DNA of 64,000 bases from Parietaria judaica (lineage: Eukaryota > Streptophyta > Magnoliopsida > Rosales > Urticaceae). The translations under genes and the position numbers were made by a program. The notes under the pieces were generated by a model, which worked only from the letters and a program-made list of their open reading frames with translations, did no database searches and had not been told where the DNA came from. The stretch spans positions 11,490,501 to 11,554,500 of the forward strand of contig OX940862.1 in assembly GCA_954871525.1 (NCBI GenBank). Reading direction: 5' to 3'. Every line of letters starts with the position of its first letter. Positions within the stretch are counted from its first letter, which is position 1. Shown one piece after another: positions 47,301 to 58,501 of the stretch.

Positions 47301-49102
47301 GATTATTCCTCAATGTCATAAAGTTGACTCCTTGTATACGCTATAAAATTTAATTTTTATTTTTCTTATATTTTATTATCTATTACCAACATTCAAATCA
47401 CAACCTATTATAGTCAAGTAATTGTCGTATCATTTTGTGAAATTAACAACTCAATTGGATCATATTCAGTTTGGTTAAGAAATAGTAGTAAATGTTTTAT
47501 TTCCGATTGGTTTGATTCGTGTTCGTCATATAGCATGTCACATGACGATCACATTGATATATTTGTCCATTTCATAAATCAGACTATTTTTTGTACATGA
47601 ATTAAGGCTATGAATTAATGGAATAAAACATATCAATTAAATTGGAAATATATCTTCCAATATTGTTCTAAATAATTTTCCAATTCTATAGTTTTGATAT
47701 ATCTTCTTTAAAAAAACTATAGGGGAACACATATCTGCCAAGTGGCGGATATTAGAACTGTTTTTAATATAGTTTGGCAATATATAGAAAGCTTAGAAAA
47801 CATCAATAAAGTTTGAAGGAAATGATTTTTTTGCCGGAAAAGTTCGGCTTTCACATTATTATTATTATTATTATTATTATTGTATTGTAGTCTTTATCAA
47901 GGCCAAAAACAGCATTCTTTCTTTCATGATGATAATAATAATATATTTCCGTCATCCAGGATCGAAGTCAATATATTGTTTTTGGGTACCGTTATTATTA
48001 ATTTTAATGATCCATATAAAGTAAGAGTGATGCAATTTTTGCAGTGTGGATTAAACAAGGGTGATATTGCAAATTAATTAGTTACAATAAATTGTCACAT
48101 TTCAAGGCAATTAAGAAGTTGGCGCTTTAACTGTATGTATCACCGGATCTCAAGTAGGCAATTAAATATCACTCACAGTTAGTTATATTTGAATAAAGCT
48201 CTAGTAGTAATAGTGAGCGAGTGTTTTGGCGAAAATACCCCGGGGAGACAAAATCGACCCAAAAAAGAGGGGGTCGTGGTTGACTATTGACTCTGGTTAA
48301 TTAAGAGTAAACAAAGTGGGTTAATTCAATCAACTACGGTTAGGTCCGTCCGATCATCTTGCCTCTTCACACGATGGATTCATCTTTTTCGGGATTTGTC
48401 ACTTTCTTTGACTGCTGCTTACCGCTTCTCGGTGGCGCGTGTACTACAAATGGGTTGACTTTTCGAGTCTAGTGTAGATAATAGACCTTCAAATCCAAAT
48501 ATTATTAATTTATTATTATAGTAAAAGTCGTTACATTTACTGTTTTACATGCCAATAGTCTTGAAAGAGGCACAGATAAATACAAATATATTAAAAATGG
48601 ATGAAGTTGAAAAAGTATATTTTAATTTTTAGCGAAGCGGTGATGAAAACGCGCGTGTGTATTGCACAAATAAATAATTAATCCCACTATTTTTTATTTT
48701 ATTTTCGTAAAACGCAAATCTATATTGTAATATACAATACAATATATAGGTTGAATAATATATATATATATATAAATATTAAAAATAATTTTACAGCGAG
48801 CAGTGTGGTGTGGTGGTCGGCAGTGATTTATAACGTTGCCGAGTGTTGTAACTGTTTATTGAAAAAATAATAATTAATTTAATATAATATATATAAATAG
48901 GCAACTGTTCCTTTTCTTTCTTCCACACTCTTCTTCTTCTTCTTCTCCTTCACGCCTTTTTGTTTCTTCACCTTTCACTTTTTCACTGCCATTTTCAGAG
49001 CCTCTCTTTCTTAACAAATTCCAGTACTGTCGGTCTCTCAGAGAACACTCGATCAGCTCCAGTCATCTCTGTGCTGCTTCCTCTCCATTTCAACTTCCCA
49101 AG
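44153..49102. other. Gene-poor region and ARF upstream region
   Basis: Mostly AT-rich. (TA)n lies at 44361-44388. A GC-richer block at about 46540-47160 has a 78-codon frame without a known domain, and AAGGCCCAACC and AAAAGCCCATG at its left. (ATT)n lies at about 47858-47881. At 48225-48480 four W-box cores TTGAC occur (48280, 48287, near 48411 and near 48454). From about 48900 a CT-rich leader marks the ARF 5' UTR. Confidence 0.45.
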
Positions 49103-49249
49103 GTAATCTAATGGCTTCCTCTTCTTCTTCTTCATCTTCATCTTTCTATAATTTGTTGTCTCATTTGCGTTCCCAGAATCGATAGCTTACCCTCTCAGCT
49201 TTACGTGCTGACATTTTCGGTTCATTTTGCCTTGATTTGGATTATGCAG
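49103..49249 (+). other. Intron in the ARF 5' UTR
   Basis: The donor CCCAAG|GTAATC and acceptor GATTATGCAG|CG enclose 147 bases just before the ATG at 49255. Splicing leaves only five leader bases between the junction and the start codon. Confidence 0.7.
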
Positions 49250-49254
49250 CGACG

Positions 49255-51538
49255 ATGATCAGAGTGATGGATTCCGGTAGAGAATCGGTGAAGAAGAATC
49301 TGGCTCAGAAATGCCTCGATCCTCAGCTGTGGCACGCTTGTGCTGGTGGCATGGTTCAAATGCCGCCCATCAACTCTAAGGTGTTCTATTTCCCTCAAGG
49401 CCACGCCGAGCACGCTCACGGAGCCATCGATTTCGGCGATTCCCGAATTCCTCCCATGATTCTGTGCAAGGTGTCTGCAATCAAGTACATGGCAGATACT
49501 GAAACGGATGATGTCTACGCGAAGATTCGGCTTCTTCCTCTGAGGAACAATGAATTTGATGCGGTGGAGGACGAGGGTTATTTGCCCAACTGTGGAATGG
49601 ACAATCCCGACAAGCCGACGTCCTTTGTCAAGACGTTGACGCAGTCCGACGCTAACAATGGAGGAGGGTTCTCTGTCCCCCGCTACTGCGCTGAGACGAT
49701 CTTCCCTCGGCTGGATTACTCCGCCGAGCCCCCTGTGCAGGCCATCCTCGCTAAGGATGTTCATGGCGAGACTTGGAAGTTCAGGCATATTTATAGAGGG
49801 ACGCCTCGCCGCCATCTTCTGACGACGGGGTGGAGCAATTTCGTCAACCAGAAGAAGCTCGCGGCCGGGGATTCCATTGTTTTCTTGAGGGCTGACAATG
49901 GCGATCTCTGCGTTGGGATCCGGAGGGCTAAGAAGGGAATTGGTAGCGGCCACGAGTACCCTTCCGGATGGAGCCCACCGGGGTATGATAACAGAATGGT
50001 GGGAAGGACTTGTAATGGGGATTTGAAGGGAAGATTGAAGGCTGAGAATGTTGTGGAAGCTGCTAATCTCGCTGTGAATGGGCACCCCTTTGAGGTTGTG
50101 TACTATCCCCGTGGGAGCACCTCGAACGGAAGCACCCCTGAGTTTTGCGTGAGGGCTGCACCGGTGAGGGCTGCAATGCACATTCGGTGGTGCTCGGGAA
50201 TGAGGTTCAAGATGCCATTTGAAACAGAGGACTCTTCTCGCATAAGCTGGTTTATGGGGACCATCTCTTCAGTGCAGGTCGCCGATCCGGCCCACTGGCC
50301 TGATTCTCCGTGGCGTCTTCTCCAGGTTGGTGTTCAACTGTTCATTTTCCGATATACAGCTTTGTAACTTTTACACAACAATGATTGCTCTAATGAATTG
50401 TTAATAGCATGCTTAGGACTTATTAGAAGAATCTTTCTCTGAAAAGTTTCAGGACTATTTAGAGTTTAATACATTTTGTAGTCTCAGTCCAACGACGTAG
50501 ATAAGTTGTGTTAGTACTTAGCATGTATAACCCAAACTAGCTAATCATTTTCAGGTAGCATGGGACGAGCCAGATTTGCTCCAGAACGTGAAACGTGTCA
50601 ACCCGTGGTTGGTGGAGCTGGTGTCGAGTATGCCGGTCATGCCAGCAATGCATCTCTCCCCGTTCTCGCCGCCCAGAAAGAAGATGCGGCTTCCACAGAC
50701 GCCGGACTTCCCCATGGCCGGCCAACTTCCGGGGCCGTTTCATCCCGGTAACTTCCTCAACCCCGGCAGCGCATTCCGCTGTATCCAAGACAGCGTCTCC
50801 GCAGGCATACAGGGAGCCAGGCATGCGCAATTCCCGTCCTACCCTTCCGATCTGCACTCCGGCCACTTCCCCTTTACTTTTCAGCAACTCCCTCGAGACC
50901 CCGCTGTAAACTTCGCCAGCATCACCGAGACCAATGACAACATCTCATGTTGGCTGCAAATGGGCCATTCGAACGACGGGTTGAAGGAGACAAAGACGGC
51001 CCCTCCATTGTTATTGTTTGGACAGGTCATCCTCACTGAAGAGCAGCTCTCAAAGAGCTCCTCCGGCGAGAACAGCTCGTCTGCAGCAAATCTTTCTGAC
51101 GGGTCGAGTTCCACGGTGCACCAGGGCGGTTCCAGGGAGAATTCCTCGGACTCGGGGTACAAAGATGGCCAACTAGGGGATCTCGTAATTGAGACGGGTC
51201 ACTGCAAGGTGTTCATAGACTCCGATGATGTGGGCAGAACGCTCGATATCTCTATGTTCGGTTCGTACCAAGAGCTGTGTGGGAAGCTGGGTGACATGTT
51301 TGGCATTCAAGACTCGGCACTTCTGAGCAATGTCCTCTATCGGGACATGACCGGTTGCGTTAGACACATCGGAGATGAACCCTTCAGGTACTTTTTATTT
51401 ATTTATATTTAAATCTGAATTCTGGCATTGAGACGGGAAGTAGCAGAGTAATTGAAATTGTTGTCACGTAACTGCAGCGCGTTTTTGAAGACGGCAAGAA
51501 GGCTAACGATTAACACGGAATCGGGCGGCGATAACTGA
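49255..51538 (+). CDS. ARF16: Auxin response factor of the ARF10/16/17 clade
   Basis: Three exons, 49255-50325, 50555-51387 and 51478-51538, join to 1,965 bases (654 residues). ARFs bind TGTC-type auxin response elements in the nucleus; this clade is mainly repressing. The B3 DNA-binding domain (about residues 110-215) contains RHIYRGTPRRHLLTTGWS and VNQKKL. The ARF/dimerisation region (about 260-345) contains FEVVYYPR and SSRISWFMGT. The middle region is Ser/Pro-rich. The C-terminal PB1 domain (about 560-640) contains ETGHCKVFIDSDDVGRTLD. The start MIRVMDS and end FLKTARRLTI resemble ARF16 more than ARF10, from memory of the family. A miR160 site lies in exon 2. A 5' UTR intron precedes the start. 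Confidence 0.95.
50803..50823 (+). promoter_or_regulatory. miR160 target site in the ARF mRNA
   Basis: The 21-base window around GGCATACAGGGAGCCAGGCA is complementary to mature miR160 at 20 of 21 positions. The single mismatch is opposite the miRNA 3' end, where it is well tolerated. The site encodes AGIQGAR, the conserved peptide at this position in miR160-regulated ARFs. Confidence 0.95.
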
Positions 51539-53296
51539 GGACGATAGATTGAGAAATATACAAGAGAAGACTACGTAATTGTAATTGTACAGACTAATTT
51601 TGGTTAAGTGTTGCATGATTTTGAATGGCAAAACACTAAGAGCGATGCCAAATTATTATTTGTGTTCTTTTTCACGACAGTATTAATACGGTGCATGAGT
51701 TTTCTGATACATATGGAAATGAAATGAATACAACTTATGAATTAGGTTTAGTAGAAACGACGAAGATTTGTCGTTTCCCTTGTGTATATTGGTAAAGGCA
51801 AGCCGTTTGGTTGGTCTCTCACGCTCTCTAATTCTATAAAAATATTGTATTAATGGTTAATCGTGAGAACCCAAGATTATGGCGCAGAAAATGGAGATGG
51901 GAAAATCTCAAAAAATAAGATTAAGAAGAAGAGTCAACTTAATCACAAATCCCAAAGATTAGAGTTAGCAGACAAAGATTCGTGAGAAAAGGCGATATCA
52001 TGATAATGATAAATGGTCAAATCAATAAGATAGGGACACCACACATTCTTTCCGCGCACAATTGGGATCTCCTCACCTCAACCATATCGCCTACTCCTAC
52101 ACTTATTTTATTTTCCAATATCTATATATATATATATGCAAATGCAATATAGTATACAGATATTACAGATTTTTTTAATAATTAAAAAACCGATTATTTA
52201 TTGGTGACACAAACACTATAAGAGACCTATAATTAAATCAGCTATATAATTATGAATATTTGGAAAACAAGACAACTGTTGGATCAAAATTCAAACACTT
52301 TTTGTTTAATACAATAATTCAAAGTTAAGAGGGTGTTGAATTTGATATAGCCCTAATCGGATTTCAATGCTCCACACCACAAATATGTTAATGTTATTAG
52401 GAGACCAAGATCCAAGAATTTTACGCGTACTGATGTTGTCTCCTTAGTCAACCCCACTATTAAATAACTCATCAATATCCAACCTGTTTCCAAAATTATG
52501 AAAACAATTTTCTTGGTTTTTGGGACGATTGTGCTATTATTTTATTGAAACGCACGAATTGCATGGGATGCAATAAACAAGTCACTGGAACATGGGTTTT
52601 GGGAAAAGTCAACTCTAACAAGTTTCTCAAACAATCTAAAATCTCGATCACTCATCTTCAAGTGTGACATTCAAGTGAACAACTTTATTTTTATCCAATA
52701 TATATTAAATATTAGTAAGTTGAGTCCAACAAAGCTGGCATTGTCACGAAAACGAAAATGGCTTTACAGAGCTTACTTGAGAGAGGTCACATGCTCAGTT
52801 TCAGCGAGATATAAATCACGAGTATGTAAACTTAATTGATATACGTAATCTTGACCGATCGTACCAGCTTCTCTTACGATGTCAATATATATCATAATCT
52901 CGATTCTTGATCAACAATGTCATCTCAATAATAAAGAAAGAAGGTCTAGATCATATTGACTCTCAATCTATGCTCTTGAAATCAGATCAAAGAGGTCCAT
53001 AAGGCCCAATATATAGATATTGGGCCTGAGAGCCTAAATATTTACGGGCCTCAAAATGAAGACTATTATCGAGGCCCAAAGCGATTAAATCTAAGCCCAT
53101 GAGAGTGGCCCAAAATCATAGGCTTCGGAGTAACACGTGGCAGATTGCCACGACTTGCAAATCGCTCCTCACCGAATAACAAACAAAACAAAAAAACATC
53201 GTGAGAGTGAGACCAACCAACCAGTGTTGTTCGGTCGGACATTTCATCGATTTCTCCGTCGATCTTCTCTCTCTCGAAGCTCCATTCTCGTTTGAG
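51539..53296. other. Intergenic region ARF to phosphohexomutase
   Basis: AT-rich, with no supported gene. The right end, from about 53000, is the promoter of the next gene and holds a cluster of GGCCCA motifs. Confidence 0.6.
53002..53109. promoter_or_regulatory. Palindromic site II (GGCCCA) cluster upstream of the phosphohexomutase gene
   Basis: AGGCCCAATAT at 53002-53012 and ATATTGGGCCT at 53017-53027 form a perfect 11-bp inverted repeat with a 4-base loop. More GGCCCA motifs lie near 53074 and 53106, with GGGCCTC near 53046. The cluster lies about 190-295 bases before the start codon. GGCCCA (site II) is a known TCP-factor motif of growth and housekeeping promoters; use here is inferred. 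Confidence 0.65.
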
Positions 53297-53337
53297 ATGG
53301 CAGGTAAATATCTATCTCTTTGTTGAATTGGTCGTCT

Positions 53338-53377
<40 letters not shown>

Positions 53378-56300
53378 TTTGTATTGAGCTTCGTTCTGTC
53401 CATTTTCGTATCGGAAAAGCTCAGTATCTGTTTAATAATAGTGTTTCAGTGAGTTTGACAACTTCAGAACAGTCGTCGGAGACTAAGATTAGTGATTGGT
53501 TTTGTCTCGTGATTAATTCAATCTCAAAACTATAATTTGATTTCCTCATCTCTGTTTACTGTAAGAAAACTTATATATCTTGAACTTTGAGAGGCTTTTT
53601 CTTTTGTTTTCTTGTTGGAGAGAGAGAATTCCTGAATCAGGCTGTGACCATAGTGAATTGGACACAATCGTAATACAGCGAATAATATCGATTAAGGGTC
53701 GAAATGAAATCTGATAAAACTGGCAAATCTGTATGCAGCAATGTCAGGGAAGATTGTTGAAAATGTTTTTGTGTCACACCCACAATGGTACCAACAAAGT
53801 AGACAGCGATTTCGCGGGGACTATTTTGCCCCTAATGTGCGCCAATCACTTCTCCTTCAAGGAGGGAAGTTGGCATGGACGGCTCGCTCCTCCATGCAAT
53901 TGCGCAACTATTCAAAACACCAGACATCTATTCATTGCAATGGTCTGTTCTGTTCTAGACTCTCGCTATTCCGGTTGAAACTAGTTTTTAAACGTCGAAT
54001 ATGTACTCTTCACCCTAATTTTCAAATTTTCTTTCTTTGTTATGAATGGTGTCTTTGTTGTCAATGTAATATAATCTGGATGATTAAGTGCTTAAAAGTT
54101 AAAGACAGCAATGAACTGTTAATTGTTTTTTTTATGATACTTTGATTTTCCGACATGATTTACATGTTTTATATTTACTATTTGCAGCCGCTCCATCTAG
54201 TACTGCATTACCGTCTCTTGACAAAGTTGATTTCTCCAAGCTTCAAAATGGCAGGTAAATGATGATGTTCTTATTTCGATTTTTATTTTCTTACTCTTAT
54301 GTTGTGGAAATTTATAAGCTGATTTTCGTGTAGTGATATACGGGGTGTTGCTGTCGCGGGGGTTGAGGGAGAGCCTGTAAATCTGACCGAGCCAGTCGCT
54401 GAGGCCATAGGTGCTGCTTTTGCTGCTTGGTTAGTGGATAGGAAGAAATCCGATGGCTTGAAAATATCTATCGGCCATGATTCTCGTATATCTGCACAGA
54501 CATTACAGGTATTTTCCATTAAGTCTCAGCGTATTTCTCTTATTGTAATACACAATTTCTAAGAAATATTGGAACAAAAGAAGATACTCGCACTAAGGGT
54601 AGTTTCTGGTTCTGGTCGTTATCTGTTGATTTAAAAATAGCTGCTATAACTTATTTTATTCCTTGGATCGCGAGATAGTGAGTCAGAAGTCAAATTTGCC
54701 CCATCATTTCGTCTTACAATTTTAATCAAAATTTCAACTTTCCGAATTTCCTTAAATCCCGATGGGTCACACTTTCAGGATGCAGTTTCCCGAGGAATCA
54801 TCGCAGCTGGTCCGGATGTTGTCCAATATGGGTGTGTCATTGCTTCCACAATTCCTGTTAATTTTCTTGTTGATTGATACTTATTGGTCATTCAAGGCGT
54901 TAATTATTAGAAAATTATGCTGTTATTTCTTAATTAATTTAGAGTGGCATATTGAAGGCCATGTGTATGCTTCGAACAAACAATTTAGTTTGCAATCTTT
55001 GGTACTTAAAAATTTCTATTGGTGTTAATAAATTTACAGTTCCATTAATTGATGAGGTCACATCTAGGTGTGCCCATTTTATGATATACTGTGTTTTTAA
55101 TTACGCGAGAAGAATATCTGATATATGCATTTGTAGTATGACCTTGTGTAGAAGGATCCCATTGTTTATTTCCTCTATCTTTATGAGTGTCAAACTATCT
55201 GTTGCGAAAAATTGTGTAGATTAGCCTCTACTCCAGCAATGTTCAACAGCACGATCACCGAAGATGATACTTCTCTGTGCCCAGTTGATGGGGCCATAAT
55301 GATAACAGGTCAGCTGTTATATTCCACGATCTTCTGTATCTATCGTTACCTTGTCTAACCTTCGAGGAATATTCTACGATGCTGACAGCTAGCCACCTTC
55401 CTTACAACCGGAATGGATTTAAATTTTTTACAAATTCCGGAGGTCTTGGAAAAGCCGACATTAAAAACATCTTGGAGCGTGCTTCGAACATATACGACAA
55501 CTTCACATCAGAACAACATGCCACTTCCATAAAAAATATTGCAGCATCAATAAAGAGAGTTGATTACATGAATGTGTATACATCTGATCTTGTGAAAGCA
55601 GTTCGAAAAGCTGCTGGAAATATCGGTAAATTATATACTCTAACCTTCATTTTTCACTTCAAAATTCAAAAAGTCCCACATATTTTTCTTATAAATCTTT
55701 GGAAGTGAAGTTTCTTTGGTTTTCTTGGAGGGTCTCAAGTGTAATTTGTTTGGTTTTCTGATTTTCAGAGAAGCCGCTCGAAGGGTTCCACATTGTTGTG
55801 GATGCTGGGAATGGCGCAGGCGGCTTTTTCGCGGTGAGTCTTCCGGGCTTTGACTTTTAAGCTCTATCAATAGTCAAATCTGTGAACTAGTACATTACTT
55901 TGCTCTATCAACTAATATCCGAGTTTGTAAATATAATTTGTGAGTTATAAGTATCTGCACCGTGCAATTTATTTAAATTAATATGATGGTGGTACATGCT
56001 TTGTGTTTTGTAATACGGTACGTGTTTTATCAGGCTAAGGTGCTTGAGCCTTTGGGAGCGGTTACAGTTGGTAGTCAGTTTTTGGAGCCAGATGGTAATA
56101 TTTAAATATTGAGATACGAAGAAACAAAACTTGTTATGTAGTTAAACAATTTTGTTTGGCGATCAGGTATGTTTCCGAATCATATCCCGAATCCGGAGGA
56201 CAAGACTGCAATGAGAGCTATCACTAAGGCCGTTCTTGATAACAAAGCTGATTTGGGTATCATCTTTGACACCGACGTCGACAGGTGATTTTCCTACATT

Positions 56301-57885
56301 TCGATATTGCTTGAATGATGTGTAGAAATGTTGCAAATTAGGGAGTATTTGTATTTACCAATTATGTGTAGTAAGTTACAGTAATTATAAATAATTGGAT
56401 AATATTATTAGTAATTATTGAATAATGATAGTTAAAAAATCATTATCACAAAACTACATGGAGTATTATTCTCTCTTTTAACTGAGCACTTCTTCTAGAT
56501 CTGCTGCTGTAGACTCCGCTGGACGTGAGTTTAATCGTAACCGTCTGATAGCGTTAATGTCAGCCATTGTTCTTGAGGAAGTAAGTTCTTCTTTTTTACT
56601 CTTTCTTTTAGTCTTTTTTTCTAACTTTGAATCTTATGCGTGGTTTTATTCTTAGCACCCGGGAACAACTATTGTAACGGATAGCGTGACTTCAGATGGT
56701 TTGACCACTTTTATCGAAAATAAACTTGGTAAGTACAAACATGATATGGAATACATATACGTGTATGTAAGTACTGGGATTATATAAGCGATTGGGATTT
56801 TCGCAGGCGGAAAGCACCATCGCTTTAAGAGAGGCTACAAAAATGTCATCGATGAAGCTATTCGTTTGGTATGCTTTTATCTTTGGCTGCTAGTTTTGTA
56901 GCTTTCCTTTTTTTTTTTTTTTGCCTATCAAGGAAGTAGATGAAAATAAAAATGCATATTTGAGTCTCTTAAAACTTAATATTATAGAATTGCTGCAGAA
57001 CTCTGTTGGTGAGGCATCACATCTGGCTATTGAAACTAGCGGTCACGGAGCCCTCAAGGAGAATCGTTGGCTTGATGACGGGGCATACCTCATGGTACGC
57101 CCTCGAAAAAAAAAGGCATTATTAATTTAATGATGATCAACGAAGATATGAATATAGTATAGTTTTAATTTTCATGTTTTCTTTTGTGGTTTTTAATCAA
57201 TCTTTTGTTCAGGTGAAAATACTGAACAAACTTGCCTCAGCGAGAGCTTTGGGGTTGAGTGGTGGAAGCAAAGTTTTGACTGATCTCGTTGAAGGTCTCG
57301 ATGATCCGGCGGTTGCTGTCGAACTAAGACTCAAAATTAATCAAGACCATCCTGATTTAAAAGGAGGGTACGCTATCTGTTATCACTTTCTTTAAAATCC
57401 GGATATGATGCATGGTTTCCGTAAGTTAATAGAATCCACTTCCAGATCTTTCCGAGAATACGGAGAAGCAGTTCTGAAACTTTTAGAGAACTCGGTGGAC
57501 ACGGATCAAAAGCTTCAAAAAGCTCCAGTCAATTACGAAGGCGTAAGTTTGACTCTTATCAAGTTCGTGAATTCTTATCCAACTGTTCTTTTCTCAATTT
57601 CACGTCTTTTCCTAACAGGTTCGAGTTTCCGGCTTTGGTGGTTGGTTTCTGCTTAGACTCTCACTTCATGATCCCGTGCTTCCTCTCAACATTGAGGTTA
57701 TATCATACCCTTCTTACAATGTTCATTTATACATCGTTCGTCTTCTCTTGGCTGATGCAACTTGAAACTTAAAGGCAGCTAGCCGGGAAGATGCCGTGAA
57801 GCTCGGGCTGGCTGTGCTTGCAGTCACCAAGGAATTCCAAGCATTGGACACCTCTGCTTTGGACAAGTTCGTCCAATTACAATGA
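53297..57885 (+). CDS. Phosphoglucomutase/phosphomannomutase-family protein, probably plastidial
   Basis: Eighteen exons: 53297-53303, 53739-53942, 54188-54254, 54334-54508, 54779-54831, 55220-55308, 55389-55625, 55769-55833, 56034-56094, 56167-56284, 56499-56580, 56656-56728, 56807-56868, 56999-57094, 57213-57367, 57446-57542, 57619-57696 and 57775-57885. They join to 1,830 bases (609 residues). The first exon contributes only ATG-GCA-G, a 7-base micro-exon. Residues 1 to about 68 are Arg/Ser/Gln-rich and low in acid, like a transit peptide. Family motifs are the phosphoserine loop ITASHLPYN (Ser200), the metal loop FDTDVDR (Asp354, Asp356, Asp358), the sugar loop ETSGHGAL and a C-terminal phosphate loop RVSGFGGW. 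The metal and phosphate loops differ from the usual DGDxDR and RxSGTEP. Arabidopsis At1g70820 and At5g17530, recalled as the same subfamily, have uncertain substrate. Hexose-phosphate mutase activity is an inference. Confidence 0.92.
53341..53374. repeat. (AT)n in intron 1 of the phosphohexomutase gene
   Basis: An uninterrupted AT run of 34 bases, 38 bases after the 7-base first coding exon. Confidence 0.95.
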
Positions 57886-58189
57886 TCCCAAGGCATTGCA
57901 GTGAGAAGAAGATGTTGAGCATGTGGTGTAAGAAAGTGTACAAGTTTTCAGGGTCGGTGGAAATACTTATCAAATTTTACCAACAATAAATGGAACTCAA
58001 CTTGGCTTTGTTGGGCTAGTTTGAGCTTTTAGTGATAATGTAAGGGTTGTGCAAGTTTGGGAACCAAAGCACACCCAAAAAAAATCGTGGCTATTTATCA
58101 TTTTCATTTTCTAGTTGAGAATAAAGTACTTTTAACTTCGACAATGCAAAAATAGTTTCAGTTTTGCACATACAGTATAAGAAGCTTGA

Positions 58190-58405
58190 TCATTTCTCAA
58201 AATAAATACGCAACAAGTAATCTGGAATTAAGCTTTCGTCTATACAAGCAAAATCAAGAAAAGCGACCTTATTAAAAGCAAGGATTTCCGGCCCAGCCAT
58301 GCCATGTTGCTGAAGCACCGAATGAATCGCCGTCCGCTGGCCTTGAACTTTGTTACAGACTCGAGCAACTACGACTTGTGGCCCGAGTCTTTCTGATATA
58401 TACAA
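58190..58405 (-). other. Open frame of 71 codons, possible gene fragment
   Basis: It lies between the convergent 3' ends of the phosphohexomutase and GNAT genes. The peptide has AIHSVLQQHGM followed by ILAFNKVAFLDF, faintly like the end of a HflX-type GTPase G domain where NKxD would be expected; the Asp is replaced by Ala. It may simply be 3' UTR of the GNAT gene. No function is claimed. Confidence 0.2.
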
Positions 58406-58501
58406 ACAAACTAGTCTCCATTTTCTTTTCGTGACGGATTTTTTTTTCCTTCTTTAAATACATGTTTCCATTTCACCTGTTTTGTACGTGGTAAAGAATG
58501 T

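Noticed and set aside
25052..49102. tRNA and rRNA genes in the gene-poor stretches
   Set aside because: No cloverleaf with proper A and B boxes and no rRNA-like conserved sequence was found by eye.
49222..50181. 319-codon minus-strand frame opposite the ARF first exon
   Set aside because: The plus strand has full B3 and ARF domains; the minus frame has no known domain.
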